Source: Pisolithus tinctorius | Taxonomy: Eukaryota; Basidiomycota; Agaricomycetes; Boletales; Pisolithaceae | Length of the DNA stretch: 64,000 nucleotides | Direction: 5' to 3' | Assembly (NCBI GenBank): GCA_024663395.1 | Contig: JANFAH010000024.1 | Span: 900,527 to 964,526 of the forward strand | In this document: positions 1 through 11,883 of the stretch, piece after piece | Position numbering within the stretch: the first letter of the stretch is position 1 | Layout of the letters: each line of letters starts with the position of its first letter | The notes under the pieces: generated by a model | The model's input: only the letters and a program-made list of their open reading frames with translations | Database searches by the model: none | Told to the model about the DNA's origin: nothing | Made by a program: the position numbers and the translations under genes

Positions 1-1155
1 GAAGCGGAAGACGGTGACGTGGGCGCCTGATGGCCAGCTGGAGTCGATCCGGCTAATCGAACGTGCTGTTTACGATGATGATCCAGTAGATGTCAGCGCT
101 TTGCTCCATTTCTTTCTGTACAGTACATTGATGTCACGTGTTTTGATGCCGTTCAATAGGGCGTACATACTGCTCACAGTCTTCGCGATCTTGATCGGGG
201 CGAGGGTGCGGCATTGCATGCACATCTGTTCGAAGAGCTCATCGACTGGACGGACCCAATACGTGCGTAATTCGAACTTTGAACAAGGAAACTTTGACTG
301 AAACTCTTGTGCTTTCGCCTTCCCTCAGTAATCGATATCCCAATGGGTAGTGAAGTGGCGCAGCGTGGTCAACAAAGTTTCGAAAAGTCTGTACAAGAGG
401 AGCGAGAGCAAACTGCCCTGGGAGCCCTGTATATGAGTGCGGCGCAAATACCCGACAGTCCCGGAGAACCTTCGATGACGATCCTGGAAGAGGAGGTGGA
501 TGCGGATGTCAAGCTGATGACCGTCGGTCCCGAAAGCGATCATATCTTTTGGAGCGAGATCCCTTCGACTCAGCAGGTATCTGTTGCGGATCTTGTAAGA
601 CAGCTTGCGGGTGGCACGGTTGACCAGGTTATGGGGCTCCCTCCGCCGAACGGGTTGACTACTACTATGCCAATAGGTTTCGATCCTAGTATTCTAACGA
701 CGATTCCGCCTGAGCAGATGCAGCAGTTGATGCAACAAGCCCAAGCCTTATTCGGTCAGGGTGCACAGCCTCCTTCTAGTTTTGGCGGCATGATGGACCC
801 GAGCTGGAACGTTCCCACTGCAAATTCGAATACGTACGGATCATCCGACTTCGGACAACATGAGTACTCTGACGATACAAATCATACTAATCGAGGCAGA
901 GGGCGCGGTCGTGGTCGCGGCGGCGGCCGGGGAGGCCGGGGACGCAATGGGGATGACGGTGGATCGTATAGAAGTAGTAAACGAAAACCATGCAGTTTTT
1001 TCGCAGAAGGAAGGCGAGCATTAATTTTATTTTGCCCCTCAGTTCCTTTCTTCCTTCTATATCCGTGAGACCCGAAAAAACTGATGACCCTATCCTATAT
1101 CAACAGATGCAAGTACGGTGATCAATGCGATTTCAGCCACGAACCTATCTATTAG
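1..1155 (+). CDS. PNUTS (PPP1R10)-like protein phosphatase 1 targeting subunit, 5' end missing
   Basis: The first complete codons read K-R-K-T-V-T-W, which matches the RVxF-type PP1-docking motif of PNUTS (TVTW). It is followed by the PNUTS-typical 'L-x-x-I-R' stretch, an exon with LRDLDRGEGAALHAHLFEEL (175-260), and a segment with QEEREQTALGALYMS and IPDSP. Then come an RG-rich tract (890-945) and a C-terminal CCCH zinc finger of spacing C-x7-C-x5-C-x3-H. PNUTS homologues place PP1 in nuclear complexes that dephosphorylate RNA polymerase II and termination factors. In my model the exons are 2-91, 124-137, 180-258, about 290-1013 and 1107-1155. The second exon is only 14 nt and its flanking introns are 32 and 42 nt; this is the least certain part. 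The last intron (1014-1106) has a GC donor. The N-terminal TFIIS-like domain expected in the family would lie left of the window. Confidence 0.72.
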
Positions 1156-2088
1156 TCCATGTTCAACGCACGTGTATACGATACAGGGGAAACATTTTCC
1201 CCCTCTTTCTCTCCTACAATCATCATACATAGTTTTTTGTTACGGATCTCCTTGTAGTCGTGCGTGCTCGTCGGATTATGCACGGTGGAGTTAATTATAA
1301 TGGGACTTGTTTCGGAATCGCAACGTTGTGGTGACGTCAAAATAAGCCCTTAGAGGCTTATCGCCTGCAGGCTCCGAAGTCATAAAACCTAACCTTGTGT
1401 GTGTGAGACTGGAGTACCAGTGGAGCGGAGGCCCGGCGCTTACCAAGTGCTGTACGGCGCAAGGGTCTTCTTACGTAACAAGGATAGGTTCGCAGCTTGG
1501 CAGATTATGCCATGCATCGAGCTTACATACCTGTACATGCTTGGTAGGTAGCTGGCGCCCAGTTGTTGCAGAACTTGTGCCTGCATATTTCACTGATCTA
1601 ACACACTAAGCCACGGGGGCTATTATCCAGCTAGGACGTAGGCCGAAGTTCTAGAAATCCTCGGAAGCTGAGTAATGTAGTAATACACGAAAGCGATAAA
1701 TAGACAACTAGCTGCAGCAACTCGGGGCAACCTAAAACAAGAGAAACGAAACGAAAAAAGAATCCACAGGTAACTGTTTGCAAGGTAAGGTGGGAATATA
1801 ACAGGAAAAGATGCATGACGACGGCGATGGCGACGACAACGGTCAACAACCAAGCAGGGAAGAAATCCGAGAAGTGATGGCGGTAGATTGGTATATACGT
1901 ACTGATCCAAACACCAATGGGACTTATTCTCCCTCCCTCTTCCTCTTCCTCGTCTTCTCCCTCTCTCTCCTGGGTCGGAATAATAAACAATCAACGAGAG
2001 AAAGAAAAATGCGACAGCAGGAGGATGTTGAGATTTGGGCATATAGCAAAACAGTTTCTGGGTGTATGTATGTGTGTGTGTCTTAAAG
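1156..2088. other. Convergent 3' intergenic region
   Basis: This gap lies between the stop of the PNUTS-like gene and the stop of the minus-strand LIM-binding gene, so it should hold both 3' UTRs. I see no coding signal. It contains a pyrimidine-rich run (about 1923-1970, CTTCC/CTCTC) and a short TATG/TG microsatellite (2062-2083) just before the end of the neighbouring gene. Confidence 0.5.
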
Positions 2089-5000
2089 TCAACCATTCCG
2101 TTTTGAACTTTTTCGGGTTCTTTTCGACTGTGGCTCAGCGTTGGCAGTTGTCGGTGAACTGCTGGTATCGCTGGGCTTGCGCTTGAGTGACGCGGCGCCC
2201 ATCAACGGCGTACTGGATGTTGTTGTCAGTCCCGCCTGCGAAGGGGGAGCGGGAGGCTGATTATTAGGCGGGGGAGCTTGGCCGGAGGTATGAGGCAGCT
2301 TACTCTGCTTTTGTGGGGTATCAGCAGAGGGCGGCGCGCTTTGTTGCTGTGGTGAGCTGCCAGATGATGGACCTGGGTGTATCGAAGTCGTCGACATGCC
2401 GGGGTGTAGTGTCACAGCTGGTGATGGGTGTAGAACGCCGCCAAAGCCCTGAAAACCCCCTAGTCCATTTACAGATCCCGGCAACATCCCGTGAGCGGAA
2501 GGGCTTTCTCGGATTCTTTGTGCAAACTGCTTCAATGCGTCTAAAAGAAAAGCTAGGTCAGAAAAGACGATCGTTAGGATCAGAACCCGTAGCTACCCCT
2601 AGGCCCTTGATCCGTTTCCCTTGCAAACGCGATCAACTCCGTCATCTGACTCACACCCTCGGCCAACTGCAAAGCGTCACAATCTCGGAAAATGCTGTCA
2701 TTCGAGGCGTGCTGGTGACTTACCTCCAGGCATCGCATCGTCACCTGCGGAATGCCAAAGGCATTCACAGGCTCGCCTGGTAAAGATGCATCTCTAATGA
2801 GTACTCGAGGTTCTTCCCACTGTCTATCTTCCTCCGTACGATGGGTGCCCGGAAGCGGAGCACCATTTGGACTAGGTGTCGGGTTGTTGCGCACCCTAGG
2901 CGTCTTGGGAGACTCGATAGCGCGGGTGCCAGTAATAGCATCCAGGGAGATAAACTTCTCATGTAAATTGGCATCGAATTGGAAATGCTCGATTTTGAGT
3001 GAACACTGGAATGATTGCGGTGCGGAACCCGGAACCGGCAATAATAGTATGTGAACGGTGAGCGGACCTCGCAGGGTCACAGGTGTACCCGTTGTCATAC
3101 TTGTATGTCCAGATTGCACTGACGCACTCTACCACTCCATGAGTTTGGGTTACAAGTCGTTCTCGTGCGCCATCGAGTGAAAGCGACATCGACTTTACGC
3201 CAGACTGTGTCGTCACCAGAAAAAAACGGGGTAATATGGAATAGCCAATTTCTGTGTTTAGTGTCACGCATTTGGATAAGGCGACTGGACGTGTGGGAGA
3301 TGTGATAACGGCACGTACCGAGGGGTTTAGCCTCGACTTTCTTATTATCCTTCCATAGTGTGATCTTCATCACTGCCTTTGGGGTAAAGTAGTCTTTGAC
3401 AAGGTTTTCCCAAAAACTTAGTCGAAGTTTCTGACCCTAGCGGATAATCATCGATGGGTGCCACAGGAGACGAGGAGAATGGCTAACCTCATTGCCCTCG
3501 CTCGAAAGCTGACCACTAAACTGCAGCAGCCGAATACACCCCTGGCCGAATCCCAACGGGGGGGCAATACTACTCGTATAACAGGTCAGGGTCTGCGTGG
3601 GGATGCAGTTAGAATCCCAAAGTTGTACTCACACCTGAGGCCGGGAAATCATGGTTGGTTGCGGTTGCGATGCACCTGGATCTGAGGCAGCAGCGGGGTG
3701 CATAGGCACTGAGTTTGCTGATTGTCCTTGCGGTGGACGCGGTGCAATGGGTGGTTGCACGGACGGTGATTGTCGTTGCTGAAGGGGTGAGGCTTGGGGT
3801 TGAGTTTGGGGAGGCATCCGTGTAGGTGGGACGAGTGCAGATTGTGGAAGTTGTGATTGCGAGGATCGTGGGGTATGCGATGGTCCGGTCTGTGATGATG
3901 GTGGTCTACCAGGTGGTCCTTGGGGCTGGGATTGTGGCCGCTGTGGCTGCTGCTGCTGCTGTATATGCCCCGTCATAGGGTCGGACTGGCGAGGAGAGTG
4001 CTGTGAGGGGGGTTGCATGGAACGAGGAGGTATAGAGTTGCCGTGTACACTGCTTGGATGTGAAGGTGGACGAGTGGGTGGCGCGTTTCCCTGGGACTGT
4101 AAGTTGAAGTGAGAACCGAAGTTGTCAGTTTGTTGCAGCTGTTCGAACTGCTGTGTCGGTGGTGGCTGGAAGCCTGGACGTAGTTGTGGGGGATTGGCGG
4201 CGTTGGCCAGCCCGTCAGCCAACGATTGGGACATCTCCATAGGATCATTCTGGGAGACCGGAGGGCCAAAAGGAAATGTGGAACCGTTGTTTGGTATTCG
4301 AGCCGAGCCGTGCACCATATTTGCAGGAAACTGAGGATTAGAGATGCCAACGAACGTGTTCTCGCCATGACCCATCGGTCTGGGACCAGATGCCTGTGAG
4401 GGGCCGGGAGCTGACATCATCATGTTAGCGGATTGGTGTTGTTGCGGGTGGCCGCCGGGACGTGGAGAAGAAGTTAGCGAAGAGGAATGGTGAGGATGTG
4501 GGACTGATTGTTGGAATGCGTTTTGTGCCATGGACTGCTGCAGGGATGGCTGTGCAAGACTGTTCATCAACTGTGTTTGGCTTCCTTGCCTGAGGGAGCC
4601 CTGGGGTACACCGGGAGGGTTTGATTGACGGCCCAGGATATCTGGAGACATCGATCCGGGCATATGACCCGGCAGACGAGGCATCATGGTTGGTTGACCT
4701 GGCTGACGCAGTTGGGTGGGCAGGGAGCCCTGTGGGTTCATGGCCATGTTCATGCTATTGACGGCCTGCTGGCTCGGGATCATGGATGGAACATGACCGT
4801 TCAGACCTTGAGGGTGCGACTGGGTCCGGCGTACCTGTATACCGTTCGCAGGGTGGTGAGGCTGGATAGGCATGCCTGGGAGCGCACCGAGGGCGGACAT
4901 GTGAGTCGGGCCTGGGGCGGCTGCCGATGGATTGATCTGTGGATTCTGACCATGCTGCAAGGTGTTTTGCTGAGGCATTTGGTACCTCTGAGTAGACATC

Positions 5001-5212
5001 GGGAGGGAATTAGGATTGGCCTGGGCACCGCCTCCGAGAAGGGACATTTGGGGATTATTAGCATTGGCCATGAGGTTCATGTGGTTCGGAGGCTGTTGTT
5101 GCTGGCGGGGCTGTTGTTGTTGCTGGGGTAGGAAGTGGCTGTTTGCGACGGGTGGGATTGGCGGCATGTTCTGCTGCCTGAGCATTTCGGACTGACGGAC
5201 GTTCACGTTCAT
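2089..5212 (-). CDS. LIM-domain-binding protein (LDB1/SEUSS-like transcriptional adaptor)
   Basis: The protein starts at the ATG at 5212 with about 525 residues rich in Q, P, S, M and N, including several runs of five Q. The folded core follows in exons between about 3600 and 2580. It reads RLLQFSGQLSS, then FWENLVKDYFTPKAVMKITLW, then a strand-rich part with LPRFFLVTTQSGVKSMSLSL, VECVSAIWTYKYDNGYTVTL and FQCSLKIEHFQFDANLHEKF. This is the order and wording of the LIM_bind domain (PF01803) as found in fungal LDB1/SEUSS-like proteins. The C-terminal 150 residues (2535-2089) are P/S/Q-rich and end in basic, NLS-like clusters (LKRKPS, KRTRKSSKRNG). Such proteins scaffold DNA-binding factors and in fungi are tied to development and adhesion. 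At least five introns interrupt it (for example donors near 3634 and 3490, and one between 2580 and 2535). It shares a 453-bp upstream gap with IMP3. Confidence 0.85.
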
Positions 5213-5665
5213 CTAATGCGTTTGACGTTGGAGCGACTGGAGACGCCTTGCCAAACAAGACAGCAGAGAGGGGCTGGGGTGGGGTATGACGGTAGATGCA
5301 AGCAAGTGGGAGGGGGCGTCGAGAGAAGCAGGAGGGGGGCGTCAGTTGGAGGAACTCCAGACAGATCGGCGACAGTCAGACCGAACAATGCACGACGATA
5401 CACCTGACAATGCAAGATAAGTCTAGTCAAGCACACCCCCGATAATTTTTAATGAATGGCCTGTCGTCGCTGTCGCTGTCGTTGTCGTCGCCGCACCGAC
5501 GTCGCACACTTGGACAAAAGCCTTTTGACTGGGATCAGGCTCAGACTCTGGGCGGTCCCTTCAATTGGTCGACGACACACACACCCAGCCCCATCCACGT
5601 GGCTTAAACTAAATATTTTATTATTTTACAAAAAAATATTATTCCTCTCCTCCTGGCAGCAACTG
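5213..5665. promoter_or_regulatory. Bidirectional promoter between the LIM-binding gene and IMP3
   Basis: Both genes are transcribed outward from this 453-bp gap. It carries an imperfect GTCGCT/GTCGTT hexamer run at about 5462-5500 and a CA-rich patch near 5576-5585. An A/T-rich patch follows (about 5610-5642) upstream of the IMP3 start. Assignment as a shared promoter rests on gene orientation only. Confidence 0.45.
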
Positions 5666-6495
5666 ATGGTCCGCAAGTTCAAGCATCACGAACAGAAGCT
5701 CCTCAAGAAAGTCGACTTTCTAAACGTACGTGCCAAGCTGGCGGGGGGAAGGGAGAAGACGCTGACCAGACGCAAAACAGTGGAAACAGGATGCCAACCT
5801 GCGCGAGATCAAGGTCATCCGTCGGTACCATCTCCAGGACAGAGAAGACTACCACAAGTACACTACCCTCGATCGCCATTCAATTCTTCCCCAGCTGACC
5901 TCGGTACAGATACAATAAACTATGTGGCTCGTTGAGGTCATTTGCCCATCGCCTCTCCATGCTTCCCGCACAGGATCCATTCCGTGCCAAAATGGAAGGC
6001 CAACTCCTTTCCAAACTATATGATATCGGCGTGCTCAACTCCCAAGCAAAGCTCAGCGACATAGAGAACAAGTTGACCGTAGCCGCGTTCTGTCGTCGTC
6101 GCCTTGCCGTGTTCATGTGCATGAGCAAAATGGCAGAGACAGTCAGCGCAGTACGCATCCCCCGTGCATCATGGCATCCTTCGAATTTGCGTTTAAACAT
6201 GGACTTTACAGGCTGCGAAGTTCATCGAACAGGGACACGTTCGCGTTGGTCCGGATACAATCACGGACCCTGCCTTCCTCGTCACAAGGTGAGCCGTCCG
6301 TGGTTCGATTCTTGCCTCGTTCCTCAACCCACATGTGCAAGACACATGGAAGACTTCGTCACTTGGGTCGACACCTCTAAACTCAAGAGGACCATCATGA
6401 CGTACAACGATGAGGCAAGTCCAGCCTATCTCGGTGTTAGAACGTTAATCTCTGACTACGTTCCGTCTCAGTTGGATGACTACGACTTGCTGTAG
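5666..6495 (+). CDS. IMP3: U3 small nucleolar ribonucleoprotein protein IMP3
   Basis: The protein begins [20 protein letters not shown], continues with [20 protein letters not shown] and [11 protein letters not shown], and has an S4-type RNA-binding segment ([31 protein letters not shown]). It ends with [15 protein letters not shown]. This is the IMP3/uS4-like family that pairs U3 snoRNA with pre-rRNA in the small-subunit processome. Exons are 5666-5725, 5781-5857, 5910-6150, 6212-6288, 6342-6414 and 6472-6495. Spliced this way the protein has 183 residues, the usual family length. The last intron (6415-6471) has a canonical GC-AG pair (GAG|GCAAGT...CAG). It is 57 nt long and open in frame, so retention would add 19 residues before the conserved acidic tail. 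Confidence 0.93.
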
Positions 6496-9188
6496 CGCTG
6501 GCACGGCCTCGGTACCGCTTGCCATAAAACACCACGCGTGCGTCATCCACGGCCCTGCAGCGTGCATGCTCAGTCAGCCCGTCGGTCCGTTGTAGTCAGC
6601 CAATCCATGGAAGGTATTACGAGAGAGGATTGGTACCGTTATTTTACAGTAACTTATGTAGTCTGCTACACTGCTTTGCGAGTCGGCAGACCAAACAGTG
6701 AAAGAAGATAGATCTTCGCGTACGATTGGGTATACTTTAGTAAGCACAAGAATCGCACTGACGCAAACTGTTATTGTAACCTGGGACTATCCGACTAATA
6801 CTTACAGGAAGGGTGGGACAGACACTGACATGGTTGAAGAGAACCGACTGATACGGTGGACACTGAACAGGCAGTCACAATCCCCAGTCGGGGCGTAATA
6901 GAGGAGGGCGACGCGCACAGCATGCGGCAGGCGAACCTCAACTTGATCCTACCCAAACCGCAGCGACCAACTACCCCCTTCGGCTCCGGGAAAAGCACGC
7001 GCAATACTGTCCGCAGTAACTATCGCTACAACCAGCACGAGGTGACTGTCTTTCCAACGATGACAGACCGGCTCTCCATCGAATCTGAAACGCCATTCGG
7101 GCTGTCAGAAATCACCCGAAAGTAATGAGTATGTTGCAAAATCCTATGAAATACGAGCAAGCTAGTCGCCGGCTCGCAAATCGAAGATATAACCGAGTCT
7201 CATCCCCTAACGCAGGATTACTTCCAAATCAGTGATTGTTGAAATGCAGATTAGCCCCGAAGTGGGATGATCTCGTCAGGTTCATCAAACTGTCATCAAC
7301 CGGAGAATGCTACACCACCAGGGCAGAGGTAATGACTCTCCGACCCTCACGATTTCGCCTTGGAAGAGAGGGGGTAATGGGAGGGAGGGCTGCCTTTCGA
7401 AAACGGATGGTCTGGTGTGCTGGAGTTACGGGTGAAATATGTTCTTCAAATGCAGGCGGTAACGATACAGCAATGCTAATGGGTTCGGCACTTGGAGACA
7501 GCGACAAACCCTCAGTTTCGTCGAAATCATTGATGCTTGCAGGGGGCGTGTGTCATCGAGTACGATTTTCCTCTACAGATAACTGCATCGACAATGCGTG
7601 CTCTTCGAGTGGTGTACTAGATTCGACATTCCTGACGACCCGCATAATGACACAGCTTTTAAAAGAGCGGCCTCCCCAAGATTCGCAGCGAAAATATGCG
7701 TAGTGTTGAAATGGGTCTCGCAAAGATTTTGATGAGTGCGAAGAATGGCCGTGAGATTGAGAAACTTGGGTGGAAAGAATAAAGAAGAGTAGGTGGTGGC
7801 TTGGGAGTAAGAGGTAGAGTTAGAATGGGAACGGGAGGATGGCGTATCACTGGATTTATGAACGAGGACTTTAGGGGTCGCGCTAAAGCGGCGAGGTAAT
7901 CAAAAATATTCTCACTCCCCCTCTCGTTTGTCCATTTCTCCGAAGGTGACTTTGAGTGTCCACGAAGACAATCGGGTGCGTTTGCTGCCCAATGATTTGG
8001 TGGCGTGTGTTATCCATCGCTCACGGAGCCGTTCAAGATTCTCGCATTCCTCCTCTGATAACTTCCATCAAGAAACGACACTGAAACCAGGCGAAACTAC
8101 ATACGTTATCAGTGAGGGGGGTGGCAGACTAGGCAACGGTAGTCCCGCTTGACCACTTGACGGGAACGTGCGGCGAACCGACCTAGGGGACATCCGGAGC
8201 AGACGCAACCATACGAGCCTGATAGAGATTTTGCCATTGACGGGATATGGTTTCGCGGACCAGCGTACTCGAGACTAGGCCAGGACGTGGTGGGGACAAA
8301 CAGGCGTCGCTACTTCTACCGTCAGGAAAAATGAGAAATGGATATCAGGCTGACTGCCAGGTCACCGGGCCATACTTCACCTTGAGACTGCGTCGGGGAA
8401 GGACAATCATGTTACACCAATTTTGGAAGCCGTCAAGAATATATCTTTTCTCCTCTTCGCCAGACGCGCCAGTTTCTAGTACTGGTTGGGCGGAATGACG
8501 CTCTGGCCATGGAGGGCAGGTTTGCAACCGAGAAAGACGACCGAAGTAACCCAACAGGCGGCAGGCCTATACCGCCAAGCGGCCGAATCTCCTCGGCACT
8601 TCGCATTTAAAACAGATGACTATTGGGGCAGAGCGACAGTCGTGGGCGTACTGAACAGTGGATGTGTTGCTATGCAATGAACTCGGCACCAGCTGCTCTG
8701 TTTGGGAGGACACACATGCTATCCGCAGGCGCTCACCTTACCATGACAGTGCACAGCTGCTTACACATTATCGACCAACATGAGTCTGCAAAGCCCGCAG
8801 CTCCACACCCCTTCACACTTGTCTCCTATCATCGTTCTCTGCACACTGCCTCTCAGGACGTTCCGAAACTTCCTTTTCAATTGTTGGTTCTTCATTCCTG
8901 CATCGTTCATGGCTCTTGGGTGTTTCGGCACATTATGGCGTTCAGTGGAAGTGGCGGCCTCTGAGCAGTGGTGTGGTTGCTTCGCAAGCGGCTATCGCTT
9001 CCACTGGGGTCGCTCAGACGGGTACGCTCTACTGGCTAGGGGAAAAATTGCACTTCTGTAAAGACCAATGTCAACTTACCTGTGTCTCCCCCAGGCAATG
9101 CAAACGATACTGCCCCTGCATCAGATGAAAGGACACTTGAGGGCATGTGATTTGCTTGTAATAGTCACACGAAGTCTAATGTCAGTAA
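6496..9188. other. Gene-poor interval, nothing recognised
   Basis: This stretch is CpG-containing, ordinary-looking host DNA between IMP3 and the repeat island. The open frames are short, overlap in several frames and match no family I know. The longest are 155 codons at 7236-7703 on the plus strand and 113 codons at 8623-8964. I found no tRNA, no clear terminal repeats and no conserved motif. The 3' UTR of IMP3 is presumably in the first few hundred bases. Confidence 0.4.
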
Positions 9189-10478
9189 TTGGTTACAGCC
9201 CCTACTTATTGCCTGAATCCTCATGAAGCTAGAAATCATGTCAATCGCATCCATCGTTTTCGCATCCTTGTTGTGGGCAGAGCAAATTCAGGTAAAACAA
9301 CTGTCTTGCAGAGGGTTTGCAACACTACAGATCAGCCAGAAATTTTTGATGGGGAAGGAAGGTATGTGGAATGTGTTGTAATTTTTTGTGCCTTTTCAAT
9401 GTGGTTGGTTATGTTCAGGTTGATCCTACTATAATTGAAGGTTCACTGAAGGTGAGATCATCCTCCAAGATTGCATACAACTTGCCATTGATTGTATTCA
9501 GTGTGGATACCATGACATTAAGAATGAGCTGGTGTTTAAGAGCAATCCTCACTTTGTGTTTCATGACTCTGGTGGTTTTGAATCTGGCAGTGAAAAGGAA
9601 TTCAACCAAATGAGGAAATTTGTAATGGATTGTGCTAGGACTCCCAAGCTGGAGAAGTGAGTATGTGCTATCTGGTAAGTATCTTATTACTGACATCCTC
9701 AGTGAAGTGAAGTGTGCCTCATGAACTGATCATTCAGGTATTGTATTCCATGCAGTGAGACCCACAGGAGGGTCACAGCTGCTGAGAGGAAGTTTTTTGA
9801 GGAGTGTGATGCATGCCATGGTATGTCTGTACTATGTTTTATCATGCACACTTATGGGAATTGAGGGTTCCTACAGTGCCTGTGATTGTGCTATTAATTA
9901 AGGCAGACCTCTTGAAATTAGATGCTATTGAAGAGATTGAGGATCTTGGATTAGTGGTGGATGAGGTACAGGTTGCTGAGGTACAAAAGGGGATTCTGGA
10001 TGAGTTCCTTGCAGAGATCGAGAAGTATTTGAATTATTGCAGCTTTCAGCCCAATGGCTTTCTGCCACTGATGAGGAAGTGCTCTATTGTTGCCTTGATG
10101 TGTAGTGGAGTTAATTAGAAGTCACTGCAGATATGCATGAAGAAGGTGCAGATTGTACTGCCTTGCTGAAATGTACAACAAATGCCCTGAATGAAGAAAA
10201 CCTTCAAATGCTTCTTATATTGACTCAGCAGTCCAATTTAGCACTGTGTATTGAATTTGCTGTAATGAGGTAAGTATTAAGCTGAGGCTTTGACATATAC
10301 TGACACTATGAAGGACACTGAAGGGATGCATGGAACAAAGATTACATCATAGAGAGCCAACAAAATTGGCAGCTGCTCTGGCAACTTGGTTTCCATATGT
10401 ATGTAAGATAAGTTTTATGTATGGAGGTGAATGTGTGCCAATGTGCCCTACTTCCATCCTCTGGGGGGCTGATAGGAG

Positions 10479-11883
10479 GTGAGTGGAGCCATAGCATATG
10501 GTGGTGTATGCATGTTGACCATGCTTGCTCACACCTATGTGGACTTGGGTTGTTAGCAAGTGAGTGGAGTTGTGGTTCCATGGCAGGTGGTTGTGGATGC
10601 ATGCTGACCATGTTTTCTCCTGTCTTGGGTTGATAGCCAGTGGGTGGAATTGATGGTTGTAGTGGGTGTATGCTAACTACATTTGCTACCATCCTTGTGG
10701 GCTTTGATTGATAGCATGTGAGTGGAGTCATACCAGGCAGTGATGGGTGCATGCTGACCAAGTTTACTGCCACCATTTTGCACTTGGGTCAATAGCCAGT
10801 GAGTGGCATTGTGGCTGTTGATGGTGGATGCATGCTGATCATGTTTGTTCCCACCCTTGTGGATTTGGGTTGATAGTTTGTGAGTGGAGTCATGGCAGGT
10901 AGTACTGGACACATGCTGACCATGCTTACTGCCATCTTCATGCACATGTGTTAATAGGGAGTGAGTTATCACTGGTAGTGGTGGATGCATGCTGACCATA
11001 TTTACTGCCACTCTTGTGCACATGTGATGGTAGGGAGTGAGTGGAATCATGGCAGGTGGTGGTGGATCCATGCTGACCATGCTTTCTCTCAACCTGTGGA
11101 CCTGGGTTGACAGGAAGTGAGTGGAGTCATGGCAGGTGGTGGATACATGTTGACCATGTTTGTTCCTACCCATGTGGACATGGGTTGACAGTGGGTGAGT
11201 GGAGTTGTGGCAGATGGTTGTGGATGCATGCTGACTACATTGTATCCATGTGGACATGTGTTGACAGAAAGTGAGTGAAGTCATTCATTGCAGGTGGTAG
11301 TTGATGAATACTGACTGTTTTTCTCACCCATATGGACTTGGGTTGATAGTTTGTGAGTGGTGTCATGGCTGGCAGTTGTAGATGTATGCTGACCATGTTT
11401 GCTCCCATCTTGGGTTGTTAGCCAGTGAGTGGGGTCATGGCAGGTGGTGGATGCATGCTGACCATGTTTGTTTCCATCTATGTGGGCATGGGTCAACAGC
11501 AAGTGAGTACAGTTGTAGCAGGTGATGGTGGACGCATGCTGACCATGTCTATTTCCTATCTTGGGTTGACAGCCAGTGAGAGCAGTCATGGCAAGTGGTG
11601 AATATTTGTTGACATGTTTGCTCCCACCCTTGTGCAAATGAGATGATAGCAAGTGAGTGGAGTCATAGCAGGTAGTGGTGGATGCATGCTGACCATGTCT
11701 AATCCCACCCTTGTGGACATGGGTTAATAACTGGTGGGTGGAGTCATGGAAAGTAGTGGTGGATACATGTTGACCATGATGTTTGCACCCTATCTTGGGT
11801 TGACAGCTAGTGAGTAAAGTCATGGCAGGTGTTGGAGTATATGTGACCATTGTTGCTAAAATGTCCTGGGTTTGGCTTCATAG
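10479..11883 (+). repeat. 18-unit ~78-bp minisatellite with intron-like units
   Basis: Eighteen imperfect units run head to tail. They start at 10479, 10560, 10640, 10718, 10799, 10880, 10961, 11037, 11117, 11195, 11271, 11353, 11425, 11503, 11576, 11653, 11734 and 11810. Unit lengths are 72-82 bp. Nearly every unit begins GTGAGT (variants GTGGGT, GTGAGA), has a central ATGCTGACCATG, and ends in TTGACAG, TTGATAG or similar. Three bases then separate that AG from the next GTGAGT. The array is bounded on both sides by the same triplet GAG (10476-10478 and 11884-11886), and a GTATGT follows the last one. It lies inside the G-domain pseudogene, apparently in an intron. The minus strand is almost free of stops across the array because of the repeat composition. 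Confidence 0.85.

Noticed and set aside
6289..6341. tRNA B-box-like GGTTCGATTC
   Set aside because: It lies inside a 53-nt IMP3 intron with no matching A box or cloverleaf.
10342..11850. Three long minus-strand open frames with repeated H/T/S peptides
   Set aside because: They are the reverse of the minisatellite; the lack of stops follows from the repeated composition, and the frames break wherever unit length is not a multiple of three.
10479..11883. CRISPR-like array
   Set aside because: Units are contiguous and imperfect with no spacers, and the genome is eukaryotic.
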